Positions 60,601-64,000 of a stretch of 64,000 bases of DNA are shown in pieces. The notes beneath the pieces are model-generated. The model made no database searches and had not been told where the DNA came from. It saw only the letters and a program-made list of their open reading frames with translations. Both the position numbers and the translations under genes were made by a program. How positions within the stretch are numbered: position 1 is the stretch's first letter; the number at the start of each line of letters is the position of its first letter. This DNA is from Burhinus oedicnemus (Eukaryota > Chordata > Aves > Charadriiformes > Burhinidae): contig VFFE01007836.1 in assembly GCA_008921705.1 (NCBI GenBank), positions 2,562,360-2,626,359 of the forward strand, read 5' to 3'.

Positions 60601-62835
60601 GTAAAAAATTACACAACACATTTTGCAAATTTATTTTACAAGTTGATGAAAAACTCCTTTTATACTTTATGGCAGCAATTTCAATCTTTCCTATTGGTTC
60701 TTAGACCTTAATGTGAAATAAAACCTAGTGCAGATTACAATTACCAGGAATATCACTATAAAAATTCTCAAGAAATGATCAAGCTCTGCTCTTTTCCTCC
60801 TGTTCTATTGCTCCCTTTATGCCTTTTGTATAAATGTTCACAAAACAATGATGTGGAGATTAAAAGAACCAGCTGTTTATGAACAAACATTTCTATTTGA
60901 AGGTCAGAGAGCAAACCAGGCAAATCTAGCATGAGCATTAATGTTGATTTGACTGTTCACTGGCAATTTTTAAAAAATTGCTACATTATCAAATAGTTGT
61001 TTCAGCAGTTCTGCGTGAACTGTGCTCAACCCACTCTTGCCAAAAGCTCAAGATGCCAATAGGGAAGGCTGCCAGACCCATCAGATGACTGCCCACTTTG
61101 GGCCATCTTAGGTAGGATGAATGAAGGGCATTTATGCTGATCTAAACAAACCTATTAGAACTTGGAATAATATTCATTAAGGAGGAATGTTTCTGCAAAA
61201 ATATGGAAATTTTCCAGAGTATAATAGAGTGTACGTAGAGCAAGGGGGCTAAGAAATGCAGAGCTTTTCTGCAGGTCCTAATGGCATTCTAATGGAGATT
61301 TCCTTGATTCCCCGGCAACATATAGCTGACTTAGCAAATCCCTAATTGCAGGCCCTGAAGGCAAACTGTACTTTTCAGTTCTCTGTGCTGGATATATATG
61401 TGCATATATAATTCAGTGATTCCCCCAGGATTTTAAAAAAGGGTAAGAGTAAATGTCATCCGAATACCAAAGGCAATAAAGGAATAGCTAGCTGGTCCAG
61501 TGGCATACAGTTCTCCCCATGCTCCCAATGCTCAATTTCATATTTTTAAGCAGAGCTGAACGTTAATTCTTACTGCATCTTGAAAAGTATTGTTGTGAAA
61601 ATGTTGTGTGATTGCATAGGACTGTGAAGGCTACTGGGAAACGATTTTGTTGTTCATCTTGCAAACTCTGGAGGCAAGGATAATTTCTCTGCCAGGAACA
61701 TCATTGTTACCCTTCCCTTATCCACTTTGCTGTAGTTTTCGACTTAACCTTAATTTTCTAGGTTCTGTTCTTCTTTAAGTTCTCTTCTTGTTCTCTTTGA
61801 GTTGTCCTCTTTTCACGTTTGCTTCTTTTCTGTGTCCATCTTCCTTTCAGACCAGTGCTGCACACAACCCCTGACAGTCTGTCTTTGGTGCCAACAGTCA
61901 AATCTTCATGGATCCCAGTAAAATATCTCCCCTGCCTCTTTTGCAAAATAGGAACAATGTTTTTTTCAAGGTTCTTATGTGCCTGAAGTGAGTTCAGTGG
62001 GAATTAAAGTTTCACTGCAGATACATTATGTCCCAAAGTATATCTAGAAATTAAAAGTTTTAAGTAAATAGTTGCCAAATACTGCAAATGAGGGATATGG
62101 AAGAATCCAGGGAGTTTTCCCTCTGTGGTGAAAGCATGCACTTTTGTGTAGCTTGTCTCAAACATGTGTTTGTAAAAGCATCTTGCAACAACATGTCATT
62201 GTGTATTCCAGATACAACACTTCCAATCCAGAAAAAAAACACCCAACACCAAACTTTTTAAAGGAATTACGTAGATTTTTATTTTTGCAGAGACTTATTT
62301 TTCATTTCCCCTCGCCTGGGAGGTCAGGTGCCTCAGCTACAATGAGCCCACCAGGGCAGGGCTCAGAGGGAGCTGTAAAAAATGACATGCTAATCCGTAC
62401 TTCTTTGGGCATAAACTTGTCATGGTTTTAAAGCCTGGTTTTTTTGGGACATTCCAGAGCTGAAAGTAAGTGCTGGAATTAACTTTTTTTCAGTGGTATA
62501 AGGTGTCATTTGAAAAACTATGGCTCATGAAACTATGGGCTTTGAGGTCATGTGGAAAAATCTTTGTCTGACTAGGATACTCATGTTTAAAAACCAAAGG
62601 TGCATCCAGGGTGAAGGAGAAAATATTAATATTACTCTTGGGTAGCAAAGACAGATATGGTTTCTTAAAAGGATGATTTTTAGAAAGGTAGCAGCTGTCC
62701 AAAAGTATTCCTGAGACTGGGAAATTACAACAGGTCTTATGAAGATGAGCAGAGATTTGCCTGATAACTGTGGACCACTTTCCTAATACTAATGGCTTTA
62801 AAATGGAAAAGAAAGAGTGAGAGGTAGTTCAGTAA
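57608..62835. other. Non-coding AT-rich DNA
   Basis: No gene confirmed. A splice-acceptor-like site at 58171-58172 followed by 53 open codons is discussed under findings. An imperfect palindrome 'gcaatttttaaaaaattgc' lies at 60963-60981. A CT-rich stretch occurs at 61770-61850. Other open frames are chance-sized. Confidence 0.5.
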
Positions 62836-62940
62836 TTAGAACTCATCAGTCCTGCCTTGGACAAAGATTTGCAACATGATTTAGGAAAAATCACTTCACC
62901 TTTTTGCCTCTCTGAGTCTTCATTCCTTATGTCTTCACTG
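62836..62940 (+). repeat. MIR-like SINE remnant
   Basis: 'cttggacaaagatttgcaacatgatttaggaaaaatcacttcacctttttgcctctctgagtcttcattcc' follows the MIR sense core 'gctgtgtgaccttgggcaagtcacttaacctctctgagcctcagtttcc'. This is the clearest sense-strand MIR match in the window. Confidence 0.65.
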
Positions 62941-64000
62941 TTGATATAGTTTTCCAGAGAGTATTTTGTTTCTTCATGTGCTTCTTCATAGTTTTATACA
63001 TGTTTTTATTCATGTATAAAAGTATAGTGACACAGACAGGGTGCAGGGACCTGCATTTATAAGATCTCTTTACTTGGGCTCACACGTTAACGTTAGTTGT
63101 CAGTGGTTCAGCATTTCAGTATCTTCCTTATGAGGATACCTACCTTTAATCAGTGATATCTTTTGGACAGTCAGTTGCTCATGTACTGTGTACCTTGGAT
63201 AACAAGCAACTACACAGACACTTATACAAAAAAAAAAAGAGTAAGAAATGTCCTGCTGCTCTGAACTCCTACAAAGTACTTCAGCAAGTCTTCTCTATGG
63301 TACATTTTGACTGGTGTGTGTGTGTTGATGTTCACACCATCTCCCTAGGTTTAGATAATTTTAAAACCTTTTCATGACAGAAGAAAAACAAGGTATAAAG
63401 ATTAAATGTGTCCTCAAAGGGACTATATTTGGGTAAACAACTAAAGTTATGACATCTTGAGATCTTTGTTAGGTCTTACAGCTGTATAGGCTTTATGATA
63501 CCATACTGAGTAGTCAATTCTATTTTATTGTTTCACTTTATGAAACATGGTTTGTGTGATGGGAGTAAAATAGGAATATAGGGTCTGATCCAAGGACTAT
63601 GTCATCTAAAATACAGCAGTGGCCAAGAGCAGAAGTAGAATAAAGTAAGGGTTAGAAAATCTGTCATAGGCTAATTTGACCCCCGTATAGATCTTTGTGT
63701 TTCTAATAATTATTTTCTGTTTCACAGAGTTTATTCATTAATTCTGACAATTCTATATAGTCTTCACATTTGTGTTACTATCTAGTTCCTCTGTATGTTT
63801 GAGGTTTCACTGTGCAGGTACACTATATTACATCCCAGACATTTACCTCAAATGTGCCCATGCTCCTGGGCTACAGCTGGATTTCTTTGATGTTTTTTTC
63901 TTGCCATACAATGTTCATGTCCATGTGAAGTCACACAGGAACTTCACAAACAGGAATCTTCATCCTCTCAAAAATCATTAAATTTCATATGCCTTCATAG
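62941..64000. other. Non-coding AT-rich DNA to the window end
   Basis: No gene recognised. 'agggtctgatccaagga' at about 63579-63595 is a faint trace of the old 'gcctgatccaaag' repeat motif. A short GT run lies at 63314-63325. Confidence 0.5.

Noticed and set aside
1..64000. CRISPR array, bacterial operons, phage or plasmid genes
   Set aside because: No regularly spaced repeats, no dense coding and no ribosome-binding-site pattern. The sequence is plainly vertebrate nuclear DNA.
1..64000. tRNA, rRNA, U-snRNA, 7SK or Y RNA genes
   Set aside because: No A/B-box pair with cloverleaf, and no recognisable snRNA or rRNA core was seen by eye on either strand. A covariance-model scan would be needed to exclude decayed copies.
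1..64000. Endogenous retrovirus or LTR pair
   Set aside because: No long direct repeat pair with TG...CA ends, primer-binding site or gag/pol-like frame was found.

Overview
This is a 64 kb piece of vertebrate nuclear DNA that is almost entirely non-coding. The source is most likely a sauropsid and probably a bird. The sequence is AT-rich and poor in CpG, and it has no operon-like packing. The longest open frame is about 134 codons, and no open frame resembles a protein family I know. Recognisable interspersed repeats are few and very old. There is one degraded CR1-type LINE fragment, several MIR/CORE-SINE-like remnants, and several short copies of an ancient repeat carrying the 'gacttcaatgga...gatcaggcc' type of motif that is common in turtle, crocodile and bird genomes. 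I saw no Alu, B1, primate L1, recent CR1 or LTR element. The species assignment is inference from this repeat content.

Layout. 1-9.4 kb: unremarkable AT-rich DNA with one ancient repeat copy and a patch of mixed open frames at 6.8-7.2 kb. 9.4-10 kb: a hexamer microsatellite, a block that looks like a conserved non-coding element, and two old repeat remnants. 10-28 kb: mostly featureless, with MIR-like remnants near 22.3 and 24.65 kb. 28.4-30.7 kb: an old unclassified repeat, a compound simple repeat and two short GC-richer patches. 31-36 kb: three blocks rich in homeodomain-type TAATTA/ATTA words, the best candidates for developmental enhancers together with one at 41.6-41.9 kb. 37.6 kb: the CR1-like fragment. 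43.5-46.3 kb: a MIR-like remnant, a repeat-derived inverted repeat, one credible 65-bp coding-exon candidate on the + strand (44828-44892), an 18-bp perfect palindrome and a strong hairpin. 47.2-47.6 kb: a markedly pyrimidine-rich tract. 48.7-50 kb: the most GC- and CpG-rich part of the window. 50-64 kb: AT-rich DNA with simple repeats, a 9-bp minisatellite and a last MIR-like remnant.

The simplest reading is a large intron or gene desert. If the exon at 44828 is real, at least part of the window lies inside a + strand gene whose other exons are outside it or were not recognised. I could not identify that gene. I found no new system that I can support. The observations most worth checking are the exon candidate, the 46.2 kb hairpin, the putative regulatory blocks and the GC-rich island.
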